Of a stretch of DNA of 64,000 nucleotides, positions 1 through 10,380 are shown in pieces. The translations under genes and the position numbers were made by a program. Numbering within the stretch: position 1 is the stretch's first letter; each line of letters opens with the position of its first letter. The notes beneath the pieces were generated by a model. The model searched no databases. It was given only the letters and a program-made list of their open reading frames with translations, and had not been told where the DNA came from. This DNA comes from Numida meleagris (taxonomy: Eukaryota > Chordata > Aves > Galliformes > Numididae): positions 1,347,582-1,411,581 of the forward strand of contig NC_034411.1 in the NCBI RefSeq assembly GCF_002078875.1, in the 5' to 3' direction.

Positions 1-439
1 ACTTTCCCTGACCACTTGCACTTCCAGATGTCCATCCTTTGGCTTATGCATCGGTGTGCGTGCTCAGTCCCCCTCAGCTTGTGGCATCATCACCTTTATG
101 ACAGCACTGAGGATAGCATTCACAGCGATTAGTGTGCGGCTCTTCAGGTTTCTTGTGAGCAATATTGATTAAATTCATTTAGTCTCTTAATGTGGTTTAA
201 ATACATAGGGTGGGTTGTGTAGTCCCTGTGCAGAGAGGACAGAAAACAGATCCCCTAGAATTCCATCAGAATTCATTAGGGTTTTGATGAATTGCAACTG
301 CTAAGAAATTGTCTCCCAGGACTTGGAAATTAGTCAGTACCGAACCGTACAGATGTCAAATCACCTAAAGAGAAAACTGAGAAAAACTGGCTGAGGGAAT
401 AGTGTCTTACTGAAATCAGGAGAACTGGTTTTAAAGGAA
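1..439. other. Unique non-coding DNA, nothing recognised
   Basis: I see no open frame of interest, no repeat family and no RNA gene here. Composition is mixed and slightly AT-rich. The right edge is a short purine-rich stretch running into an assembly gap. Confidence 0.6.
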
Positions 440-869
440 NNNNNNNNNNNNNNNNNNNNNNNNNNNNNNNNNNNNNNNNNNNNNNNNNNNNNNNNNNNNN
501 NNNNNNNNNNNNNNNNNNNNNNNNNNNNNNNNNNNNNNNNNNNNNNNNNNNNNNNNNNNNNNNNNNNNNNNNNNNNNNNNNNNNNNNNNNNNNNNNNNNN
601 NNNNNNNNNNNNNNNNNNNNNNNNNNNNNNNNNNNNNNNNNNNNNNNNNNNNNNNNNNNNNNNNNNNNNNNNNNNNNNNNNNNNNNNNNNNNNNNNNNNN
701 NNNNNNNNNNNNNNNNNNNNNNNNNNNNNNNNNNNNNNNNNNNNNNNNNNNNNNNNNNNNNNNNNNNNNNNNNNNNNNNNNNNNNNNNNNNNNNNNNNNN
801 NNNNNNNNNNNNNNNNNNNNNNNNNNNNNNNNNNNNNNNNNNNNNNNNNNNNNNNNNNNNNNNNNNNNN
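440..869. other. Assembly gap (430 N)
   Basis: This is a run of N. The left flank ends in a short A/G-rich stretch and the right flank starts with a short AG repeat (870-878), so the missing sequence may be a purine-rich simple repeat. An apparent 177-codon minus-strand frame across it is an artefact of translating N's. Confidence 0.99.
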
Positions 870-2385
870 AGAGAGAGAAAATACCCTCTAGTATTTCCAG
901 ACCCTGGGATTGGACATCCCACTTTCTTGTACTTGTAAAGACCTTTCAGAGGGAGTATGTGCATATGAAATTAGCAGGGAAAATATTGATTGTAGTCACT
1001 GAATTTGATTTCATGGTTTGGATTGATTCAGTCTAAACACATTGAGTTTGAAGGATATTCAACCACTTATTTCTAAGTGGCATTTTATAAAAATATTACC
1101 CTATATTAACCCAGTGAATAGTATTGTAAGTGGCACAGTTTATGTTTATTACACTTACTGAACAAGTTCAATATTTCATATAAAATATATGGTGGAAATG
1201 GGAAAAAATTCCTGTAATTCTTCAAACCTGTATCAATCACTTCCTGCATTGAACATCATGTCGGTATGTGTGCTGTATCAAAAGTAAACTATGCACAAAT
1301 CTATATAATTGGCAATGTAATTATCTTTTTAATTGTGAAGACTGCGTATGTCATATCTTCTGTTTTCTGGTGAGGAAAAAAGCCATCAAAATATCATCTT
1401 GTGTGAAGAATGGCAGAGGCATGTCATTTGGTGATGATCATTAGTTCTAAATATCATCAGCACAAGCAGTGCTGGTAGGCACCTTGATCCAGTGGGACTG
1501 GGCATGGACAACTGCCCTCCAAATCCAGTTGGAGGGTTATTTATATGACCTTTCTTAAAAAAAAAAAAAAAAAAAGGAAATGATAACGTATAAGAGGAAG
1601 AAAAAAAAGAAAATAAAGGGCAGAATTACGGAAAACAAAGCCAAAAACCCAAACAGAAACCTGTGTGCACTTTATAGACTGTAAGACTTGTTCTGCCATT
1701 GTTGCTTGGGAGAGACGAGGCAGTCCAGGTCTAGTGAAAATCATCCATCAACAAAACCTCTGCTGCGCACATCCTTTTTGCAGTTGGTGTGTGTTGAAAG
1801 TTAGTGTTTTCTCACCACGTTTTTACATGCTCCAGCACCTCCTAGTTTAAATAAGGGAGGGGAACACTCAAGCAATATGGTATTTCTGATCCTGTCAGAA
1901 GAAGGAATTCCTGAAGACCTCACTCCTGAAAGTTTATCTGACATAAACCCCATTTGGAGGTTCATTCAACTTGCCTCATTGTGCAGCTGTTATTAATGTG
2001 GTTAAATGACAATAATTACATACGTACAAACCTAACCTCTCTTGGCTGTGTCTATAAATGTCTATGCAATACAAAAGGAGAAGGGATTCTTAAAATCCAA
2101 ATAAATGTCAAATATAACTCTTCTGCCTTTTTTTGGTATGAGAACACTTTATTTTCTTGAACAAACCAGTGTGGTGAAAAGGATTCTAAAACAATACTTT
2201 TGTATAACCTATCCTCTAAAGCTATGTTGTGAAATTCTAGTTTTGTGTATTTCACCTCCCTGTTTTTATCTTCACTAGAATAACTCTAAAACAACTTCAG
2301 TCATTCTACCCCCCAAAATTGTAATCTCATTATGTTATCTTCTTCTTTTTTTTTTTCTCCCCTCTTTTTTCTCTTGTACAGTTAT
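870..2385. other. AT-rich unique DNA, no gene seen
   Basis: This stretch begins with a short (AG)n and contains an A19 run. A pyrimidine-rich stretch at about 2338-2376 ends in TGTACAG, which looks like a splice acceptor, but no convincing exon follows because an old repeat starts there. Open frames are all under 70 codons and resemble no protein family I know. Confidence 0.6.
1557..1575. repeat. Poly(A) run, A19
   Basis: Nineteen consecutive A's. No retroposed gene body or SINE is recognisable on either side, so it is listed as a simple homopolymer and not as a retrotransposon tail. Confidence 0.9.
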
Positions 2386-2480
2386 CCAGTATTCAGGGAA
2401 GTATTTAAACATTCACTTGATTCCACCAAAGTCAATGAGACTCCAACATGTGCTTAAGTGCCTACTGAATTAGGGCCTTG
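2386..2480. repeat. Old amniote palindromic repeat relic
   Basis: The two ends are imperfect inverted copies: the left part reads around AGTATTCAGGGAAGTATTTAA and the right part around TGCTTAAGTGCCTACTGAAT. Between them sits AAAGTCAATGAGACTCC. This arrangement, with outer 'TGCTTAAGTGC..CTGAAT..GGGCC' and inner 'GAAGTCAATGGGACT', matches from memory a very common old interspersed repeat of bird, turtle and crocodile genomes. I cannot name its subfamily without a repeat library. The copy is strongly diverged. Confidence 0.55.
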
Positions 2481-3860
2481 ATTTGCATCATAAACACATC
2501 ACCACTGCTCAGGAGCTGTTGCAAGACTCATCCTCAGAAGCCTGCACTGTGGTACCTCACACAAACTCAGTGGCTCTCCCTGTGCCATGGGATGGGCTGT
2601 AGGGGTGGTCGGGCCCACAGCCTGCAGTGGGTGCCCCCTCAGCCTTCTGTGGCATGGGCAGCACCCAGCCCTGGCACATGCAGCCACTGGCACTGCCGAG
2701 AGGTTCCAGGTGGGCAGAAACAGCACAGCACTGCTAGAGCTCTTCCAGCATTTAAGCAGATTATGAGCAGATGCCTTGGAAGGTAACAACCAGGTTAGGT
2801 AACTTCTACAAGTGTGGATGATCCACGAATATTTAACAAGGAAAAACTAATTGTGCCACTCCTGTCACAGCGAGGGCAAGGCTTTGAAACAGTATAATCA
2901 ATATGGGAATTTTAGCTGTAATGCAGTCTGTCAGCTTTTTAGCCAACCAAAAAACTTCAGCAAGCCTCTAAACAGAATTGACCCCTCTATCTGCTGAATC
3001 TTGCTTGTTCCAGCAAATTTTACTCTCATCATGTTCCATGTTAGCAGTTGTCTATCACAGGACCTTGTAAAAACAGTATTAAAGAAACATCTCTTCTACA
3101 ACTGAGTTTGTCTCTGAGTACAGGTGCTAGAAGCTTTCTATTCAAAGTCATAGGAATTTAGCTAAGCCTCAGTTAAATAGATAGTGTGTCAGATTCTAAG
3201 CAAGACCTAGGAGGTTCTTGAGAACGTACGTTGTGCTAAGGCTAAAGAAACAACGCACACAGGATGAATTCATGAAATGTTTTGCTGGCCTGGGTTCATG
3301 TTCCATCTCTGCATGACTGCTAGCTTCTAGCTGTCATTGCATTGGCTACATATTTATATCTATATTTAGATAGTAGACGTTATATTTAAAGCTAATTGGC
3401 TCTCTCCAAAAGAGGAGCCTGTTTGTAGTAACCTGGTGGTATTTGGGACCATGGGTCTTGGATGCACAGAAGACAGAAGTTGGAACCCTTTCTGACTCAA
3501 ACTGCTGACATCTGAGTACACCATATAGTGCAGGAAATTGTTTTCTTATGAGGTGCATATGTTTTAAAAGAAGCAACATGGCCATGTATTTTACATGGGT
3601 TATTAAATAACTATAAATTTAATGATTCAGATGTTTTGCATTATAACCTGGCATCTCAGGAGGCATGAAAATAGCACAGTAGGAAAATGTCATTGCATAC
3701 TTCATAGGCAGCACTGTTAACAAATGGAAATCCTTCTATAACTATATACGAGATCCATCTTTAGTCCCCTGCCTGTCTCAACCTTCCACTGGTCTTCAGA
3801 TGTGAATAAACTGTGACTAACATGAAATAGTAACAGGGCTGTTACAAATGCCAGAAATGT
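2481..3860. other. Unique DNA with a GC-rich patch, no gene seen
   Basis: About 2540-2760 is GC-rich and has overlapping frames on both strands (102 codons plus, 96 codons minus, 2478-2789). Neither resembles a known protein. GC-rich DNA has few stop codons, which explains frames in both directions. The rest is AT-rich with no recognisable feature. Confidence 0.55.
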
Positions 3861-4490
3861 AAAGGGAAGGGAAGGGAAGGGAGGGGAAGGGAAGGGGAGG
3901 GAAGGGAAGGGAAGGGAAGGGAAGGGAAGAGAAAAAAGAAAAAGAAAGAAAAGAAAAAAAAAGGACAAGAAAAAAGAAAAGAAGAAAAGAAGAAAGAAAA
4001 GAAAGGAAAGGAAAGGAAAGGAAAGGAAAGGAAAGGAAAGGAAAGGAAAGGAAAGGAAAGGAAAGGAAAGGAAAGGAAAGGAAAGGAAAGGAAANNNNNN
4101 NNNNNNNNNNNNNNNNNNNNNNNNNNNNNNNNNNNNNNNNNNNNNNNNNNNNNNNNNNNNNNNNNNNNNNNNNNNNNNNNNNNNNNNNNNNNNNNNNNNN
4201 NNNNNNNNNNNNNNNNNNNNNNNNNNNNNNNNNNNNNNNNNNNNNNNNNNNNNNNNNNNNNNNNNNNNNNNNNNNNNNNNNNNNNNNNNNNNNNNNNNNN
4301 NNNNNNNNNNNNNNNNNNNNNNNNNNNNNNNNNNNNNNNAAAAGAAAAGAAAAGAAAAGAAAAGAAAAGAAAAGAAAAGAAAAGAAAAGAAAAGAAAAGA
4401 AAAGAAAAGAAAAGAAAAGAAAAGAAAAGAAAAGAAAGAAAAGAAAAGAAAAGAAAAGAAAAGAAAAGAAAAGAAAGAAAAGAAAAAAGA
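3861..4490. repeat. Polypurine pentanucleotide satellite (GGGAA/GGAAA/GAAAA)n
   Basis: Apart from the gap at 4095-4339, every base is a purine except C3966. The repeat changes from left to right: GGGAA units to about 3928, irregular A/G DNA to about 4000, GGAAA units up to the gap, then GAAAA units from 4340 to about 4488. Long mirror-symmetric purine tracts of this kind can form intramolecular triplex (H-DNA). Minus-strand frames of 222-266 codons across it (F/S/L/P-rich) are microsatellite translations, not genes. Confidence 0.95.
4095..4339. other. Assembly gap (245 N) inside purine satellite
   Basis: A run of N entirely enclosed by the purine satellite, with GGAAA units on the left and GAAAA units on the right. 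The missing bases are almost certainly more of the same repeat. The true length is unknown. Confidence 0.99.
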
Positions 4491-6136
4491 TCATAGCAGT
4501 GCTGGAGCATGGCAAGAACAGTTTTTTGGCACTCACTTCAGAGAATAGAGGAGAGCCCATCGCCATCACTTGATCTCTTGAAAAATAGAATCTTTCTAAC
4601 CTGGTGAGTCTAAGCACAGACCATCAATATTTTTGTACATAAAGTGCTGGGTGGGTATTGCTCTCCTTGATTTGTTGTTTGTTAGACTAGTTTTGGTTGG
4701 TTACAGCATTATACATTGCAGTAACTTTATTTTATTGCTACTGTCACAACAAAGCAAAGCTGCTATTATGTTACAACAAACTAAAGCTACATTTCTACAA
4801 CATCACATCTACCCAAACTACAGTGCTATAACGCCTAATTTACTGTTTATTCCAATCGCATGGACATAGGAAACATAAAATAATAAAATAAAGGATTTCA
4901 TTGGTTCATCCCAGCAGAAGTCCCTTCCAGTATGGCTGTTTGTCATGCAGCAAGGCAGGCAAAATATATTGCCCCTAGTGTTTTTGTATGGTAAGGGCAC
5001 AAATAGGCAATCTGTGTATGATTGCAGCACTGTTAGGCCACTTTCTCAAATATCCTGTGAGCCCCTGGCCAGACAAATGCATGTCTGTAGGCCTGCTAAA
5101 GGCCTCTGTCTCTATGAGAGATAGAGGCTCTACTGAAGAACTACTGGGAAACACAAGCTGGGTGCCTCCAAGTGTAGGACCAAACTGCTGAGGCTCTAAG
5201 TTGAGGACAGAAGTTAGGCCTGAGCTGAACCAAGTTCTCTGCCAGTCCTTGTCAAAGCAGCAGCTGGGAGGCTTGTAGCTAACTCTCCTCGTTTTCTTAT
5301 TGTGAATCCCAGGGTGGCAGAGCAAAGCACAGAGGCGTGGATGCAGCTCACTGCTCAGAAACACACGTATGCTTGAATGATGCCGGAAAGCTCATTAATG
5401 TTGGCCGTTATTAGAATTAGGCCCTTTTGAATTAGGCCCCCAGAAGTTGAGCACAAGGGACAGGCCCTATGGAAGGGACTGAAGTGGAAAGAAATGACTG
5501 CTGTGTTGACCTCCAGGAGGGACCCTTGACCTCCATCTCTTTCTTCTAGCTATAAAGCGCAGTCATTACAACAGGAGGTGCTGAGCAGATTGGTGGGCTG
5601 GGGTGTTGATAGTGAACCATGGTCCTGGGTGCTGGCTTTGCTGCACTCTTTCTTCACATTCCTGCAGCCTGGGTGGATCTTGCCGTTTCTGCAGCACTTC
5701 AGAGACATCTGAAGGGGAGCCTGTGGGCAGTATGTTGGGTGTTTTAATGTGGTAGGGTGATGGTCTGTGTCTGGAAAAGTTGCCAACAGGAGCTTGACAA
5801 ATAATTTGTAGTTAATAACTCATTTTTTATTTTTTGCTTTCCTTTTTTTGGCAAATAGTTTGCAGACTCATAAATTTGCTGTAAATAACTCCTAAGAGCA
5901 GGAAGCAGTGCAGCATTTCTTGAAAAACTCAGAATAGCAAAAGAATGTGACAAATTCAGTAGCTGAGCCATCAGGATACAGAGAGCAGGTATCAAGCTGT
6001 GCCATATGTACAGTCACGGTTGGCTTGGAAAGTCTCCTCTCGTAAAACCAAATTGTTCCACTAGGAAGTGAAGCCAGAAGCTTTTTGCCTACAAAATTAA
6101 ATTGTTCTTTTTTCCAAAACCAATTGCTTTTTTTTT
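4491..6136. other. Unique DNA, no gene seen
   Basis: A moderately GC-rich patch lies at about 5040-5360. Its minus-strand frame of 129 codons (4975-5364) is unrecognised and has no splice or start context. GAATTAGGCCC occurs twice 15 bp apart (5414-5424 and 5429-5439), a small local duplication. No known repeat or RNA gene was seen. Confidence 0.55.
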
Positions 6137-6155
6137 GTTTTGTTTTGTTTTGTTT
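6137..6155. repeat. (GTTTT)n short microsatellite
   Basis: About four GTTTT units following a T9 run, an interrupted T-rich pentanucleotide repeat. Confidence 0.85.
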
Positions 6156-9039
6156 AATGAAACACCAGGCAGAGTCTCATTTTTCTCCTCCAGCTCTTGT
6201 CTTTTCCCACTTACTTCACCCCTCCCCTGCCCCCCTTCTACCTAGGGGTAAATGGAAAATCTCATCTTCTTTTTAGGTTCTTTATCTTTTCCTCTCTGAA
6301 ACAGTGTCCTCCAACCCTCACTGCCTTCCACCACTGCAAAGTAAGGAGAAATGGAGGGGTGACCTGGAGGAGTGGAGGACTTGAGCTGCCCGGGTTGCTC
6401 AGCAGGTGACAGAGCTGAGCCCTGCAGACCCTAGCTCTGCAGAAATATCTCAAACAAGCAAGTGATGAGATTCTTTATTTCCCTGCGATGGTGCGTTTCA
6501 ATTGATGCCTAAACTAAAAGGCATCTAAGGAGATAGGCCTGCTTGCTGTAAAATACGAATTAAGAAGTCATCAGTACATAAAAACTGCCTTTGTCCTTAT
6601 GAATCTGAAATCTCTCTCAGCTTACAATGCCTGTGGAGGAATCACAAGTTAACATTTTCTCCAACGTCATTCTTCTGAGCATTAGACTCTCCAGGTATGT
6701 GGAAGAGAGCATTGATAGGATTTGGTCTTTACTTGGTCTTAATGCACTGTTAGGATTCATCAGATATAGTGAGGAACCCACTGCCTGCTTCTGTAGAACT
6801 GTTCTGCTGACGGCTTCCCATCTCACACCCAGCCTGCCAAGGCTCCTGCTGTGCAGTGCCGTTCAGGTGCCCCTCGGAAGGACTCCTGTCCAGCTACTGG
6901 AGGCACCAATGGAAGGACAACAGGAAAAGATTGTTCTGTGGTTTCCATACCATTAGGAAGTTGGGTTGAATGGTAACACAGTCAGTGACTTCGGTGTCTC
7001 ATTCACGTACTGTCCCTCATGATCGGAACATTTTCCTCAGCATGCATGTTACTTTCTTTGAAGAGTGCACACAAAAGTGAATTTGTTTGGGGTGTATTCC
7101 TCCTATGTCACTGCACAGTGTTACACACTTTACTTCAGCTTCAGTCCTCAGTCTTTTGGCAACCAAGGATTCAGACCAGCCAATAGAGAGGCAGCCTTAG
7201 AATTAGAAGCAAAATGCGTGCACGTTATTACTGCCAATACAATAGTTATTTCCTCTTCTTAGTATAAGGGAAGACCAGCAGCATCTCAAACAGCAGTATG
7301 TCTTCATTCTGACACGCTGCAGACTGAACAGAGCAGCGTGCCTCCACGGTCCTGTGCCACTGCAGCTACAGGTGTTGGCTGGGCAGCTGGGTCCTGCTCC
7401 TGCTGCTGGAGGTCAGTGAGGAGCTGCTGCTTCTGACGTTTGCTTTCCTAGTTTCTGCAGACCCTCCGTGTCAGGTCTGGTGTCAGACTGGGAGCACTGG
7501 AGAATATACTCAAGGGGGCAGCCATTCCCCATACAAATGTGCCACTGGGGCACGGCTCCAGGGCTGCAAGGGAAGGCTCCCGTGTCTCCAAGTGAGAAAT
7601 TGTTTTCTCTATGGAAGTGACTTGGTTTGAGGAAAGGAGGAAGGAGAATAGGGGACACGCACACGCAGTAGTTTGGGCAAACGAAAGGCATAGGTAATTT
7701 GGTGGGAATTAGGGTGGACTTGATCTCAGTGTGTGAGGATACAGGCTGGTATCTGTACACAAGAATGCCTTTTCTGCTTCCTAATATATTTAATGGCACC
7801 AATAACTGATGGCGAGTCAAAGCAGAACCCAGTAATAAATGTTTTGAGCAAAAGTAGCCTACTGTGAGGCAGTTCTGACGTAATGATCTGTGCAATTAAC
7901 CAAATTCCCTGTCTGTGAATACGCCGTCTGTCCATAAATGGGCACCATGTCTAGTATTCAGATTTACCCTGCCCTTCACATGTGGTCAGTGAGATCAATT
8001 AATAGCAACCTCCAAGCATGCTGTATTGAGATCTCTCTATCTCTACATCTCATGCAGAATATTCGCCATGTCTTGTAGCAGATGTAGAAAGAAGAAGAAT
8101 CATTCATAATTGCTAAAAGCCATCAAGTAAAAATTGCATATGATGCTGACAGAGTTGAAATACGGCCTTCAAATATATTTGATACATAAACCGATAGCCA
8201 CAAAATCATTGTGATCTTCTGCAGTGATAGAAGATGCTTCTGAGATGCAAAGAAAGAAAACACGGCACTGATATAGACCAGCTTGTGCAGTTGTGTCTGT
8301 GCTCTGCCCCCAGAGCAACCTGGCAAGCAGAAGAGCATGCTGCTGTCCATCTTTAGAGCTTGGCAGCTTCTTTTGTTACTGCCACGATAATATTGCTCTT
8401 CATACAGTGTCGGCTCATTTGTGTTTTCAACATGCAAATCAAAGTAAAGCCATCTTCCTCTGCTTTTCTCAGAAAACTCTTTAACCTCTTGAATTTAATA
8501 ATCAGCATAAACGTACAATGATAAAACATACGAGATGCTCATGGTACATCACTGCCACTTAGCAAGTGTCATGTATTTGTGAGCGTGCATGTAAGGCAGA
8601 AAGAAAGCATATGTATTCCTTGATTCTGCTTTGGCTGTGCTGGTTTTGTGTCACCTCTTACATAAAATAATAACAAAGTGAACACAACATTGATTGCATT
8701 CATCTGTATCCCTGAAAGCATTGAAAAGGATTATTTATTTCTCCTTCTGTGAGTATGTGGTCAAAACAAAATGACAAACAGCACACAGGGAATATTGAGT
8801 GTCTCTCTCTCACACAAACACCAAAAAAAAAAAAAAAGAGGGGGTGGGGAGGGGGAAAGGAGATGTAATCTATCTCTCAGTAAAAATGTAGAATTAAGGG
8901 AAAAAATAAAAAAGATTGTAGGCAGGAAATAGACATCAATTCCTCTGACTACCACAATAGAAGCTAACACCCTGGGCGCTATCTTTTGTTAAGAAGCATC
9001 AAATTGTTATGTAATTTAACAGCCCGATTGGCAAGACAA
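6156..9039. other. Unique DNA, no gene seen
   Basis: This stretch holds the longest minus-strand frame free of N's and low-complexity sequence (7413-7895, 160 codons). It shows no familiar domain, signal peptide or membrane pattern. Using a stop-codon chance of 3/64 per codon and about 6000 stop-to-stop intervals in the six frames, roughly three frames this long are expected by chance. An A15 run followed by G-rich DNA lies at 8823-8860. Confidence 0.6.
8823..8860 (+). repeat. Poly(A) followed by a G-run cluster
   Basis: A15 (8823-8837) is followed by G5, G4 and G5 separated by single bases, and then a GG pair (8840-8860). This is simple purine sequence. The clustered G-runs could form a weak or imperfect G-quadruplex on the plus strand, but only three runs reach three or more G's. 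Confidence 0.8.
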
Positions 9040-9450
9040 ATCTGAGCTAAAGTAAGGTGTGTGTCCAGTTTGTCAGATTCCAGGGACAACTATTTGAAGC
9101 TAATCCTTTTACTTTTCACAGCCGTCTTTACAGTACGCTTTCCCTTTATGTTTGCGTTATCTGAAATTGTTGGGTGACTGCGTGTATATTTTTTTGCATG
9201 CGTGTGATAAATTTAATTCACAATTAACCGTCTGGATTAAGACATCTAGGCAGGCTGAGGAATCCTCAGATGTCGTTAATTGTTTTCCGTAGGATGTGCT
9301 CCTTTTAAAGTTTTTCATAATCACCGATTGAATCTGAAGGCCTTTTTTTTTTTATTTCATAGGCTTGTTTTTGCATGCCGACAAGTCCAACGAACTAGCT
9401 GAGCTTTCCAGATATTTTAATGGGGAATTAATTAATTAATGGGATTCTCA
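9040..9450. promoter_or_regulatory. Candidate conserved regulatory element (AT-rich, motif-dense)
   Basis: Unique, non-repetitive DNA containing several homeodomain-type TAAT/ATTA cores, a GGATTA site of OTX/PITX type (9234-9239), a nested inverted repeat (9241-9274) and an AATT repeat (9426-9440). No useful open frame is present. The texture resembles conserved non-coding elements near developmental genes, but conservation cannot be tested here, so this is inference. Confidence 0.3.
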
Positions 9451-10080
9451 GTACACCCCTTTTTGGGAGGCTGTGTTAAAACAAGTTGATTCAAGTTCAT
9501 ACGGTGGCATGGATGCTTGCTGTTATCCCGGATGCATTGGATATTTATTAAGAAAGATCATCTCTGAGCACTGTTGAAATACTGGCTCTTTTTTTAGGTG
9601 CTAAAATGAAGCCAAGCTCTTCTTAAAACCTGGAGGATACTGAGCACTTGGAAATGTATCTCTGAGCTCATCTGAAAGTTTGCTCGGTAATGAGAAAGCA
9701 ATGCAAGTAGCAATAATGTGACACTTCATTAAAAACCTTTCGAATATGAAGTATTATGAATTGCGATTCTTACAAAATTGCAGAAAATGTGCTTTTTGTT
9801 ACGGCCCAGCACGTGACATCCACACGTCAGCAGAACTCTTGGGAAAAAAAAAATAAAAAAAAAAAAATCTGACTGCTTCCAAAGTAAATCGCTGCTTAGC
9901 AGAAGTAAAACCAGCACCAGCCGACCCAGCGGTGCCTTCCCAAAGCATGTAACGTCGTGTCATTTGAAAATGCAAAGCGGTTGTTTCAGCGTGGAATTTC
10001 TGTTTGCAAGGACCAGGTGAATGGGGATTTTTGCTCCTTCGTTAGAGGATTTGCTGTCTGTCTAGCTGTATTTTCCTTGG
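9451..10080. other. Unique AT-rich DNA, no gene seen
   Basis: Contains an A-run interrupted by one T and otherwise unremarkable unique sequence with scattered CpGs. No open frame of interest. Confidence 0.55.
9844..9867. repeat. Interrupted poly(A) run
   Basis: A10-T-A13: twenty-three A's broken by one T at 9854. Simple repeat. Confidence 0.9.
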
Positions 10081-10380
10081 CTTTTGCATATTGCAGCTAG
10101 GTCAAGGTACGCGTGGAAGACCAGGAGACAAAGTGATTTATCAGAGGCGATGCGCTCTTTGCTGGTGACAGGCCAGCTGCAACTTCTTGGAAGCTCACGG
10201 TTCTTCTGTGAGAAAAGCCCCTGTAACCGCTGTTAAAATGCTTTGGGAAGGACAAATAACTTATTTCTTAATTAGAAACGATGCTCACGTCTCAGGTTTT
10301 CCCCCAAGATGACACGGCCGAACACGCGGTGCTGCGGCTCGTGCAGGTGACTGCTGCCTCTCCCCGTGCCACGGCTGTGT
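10081..10380. promoter_or_regulatory. CpG-retaining unique block
   Basis: By hand count about 16 CpG dinucleotides occur in 300 bp, against very few in the flanking AT-rich DNA, with the densest part at 10301-10350. A plus-strand frame (10281-10571, 96 codons) crosses it. Its segment 10297-10347 ends CAG before GTGACT and could be read as a small exon, but the acceptor side lacks a pyrimidine tract. It could be a hypomethylated regulatory element, an old exon, or chance. Confidence 0.25.

Noticed and set aside
3817..4617. Minus-strand frames of 222-266 codons
   Set aside because: They translate the purine satellite and N's into F/S/L/P repeats; no unique coding sequence.
7413..7895. 160-codon minus-strand frame
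   Set aside because: Longest minus-strand frame without repeats, but about three this long are expected by chance and nothing in it is recognisable.
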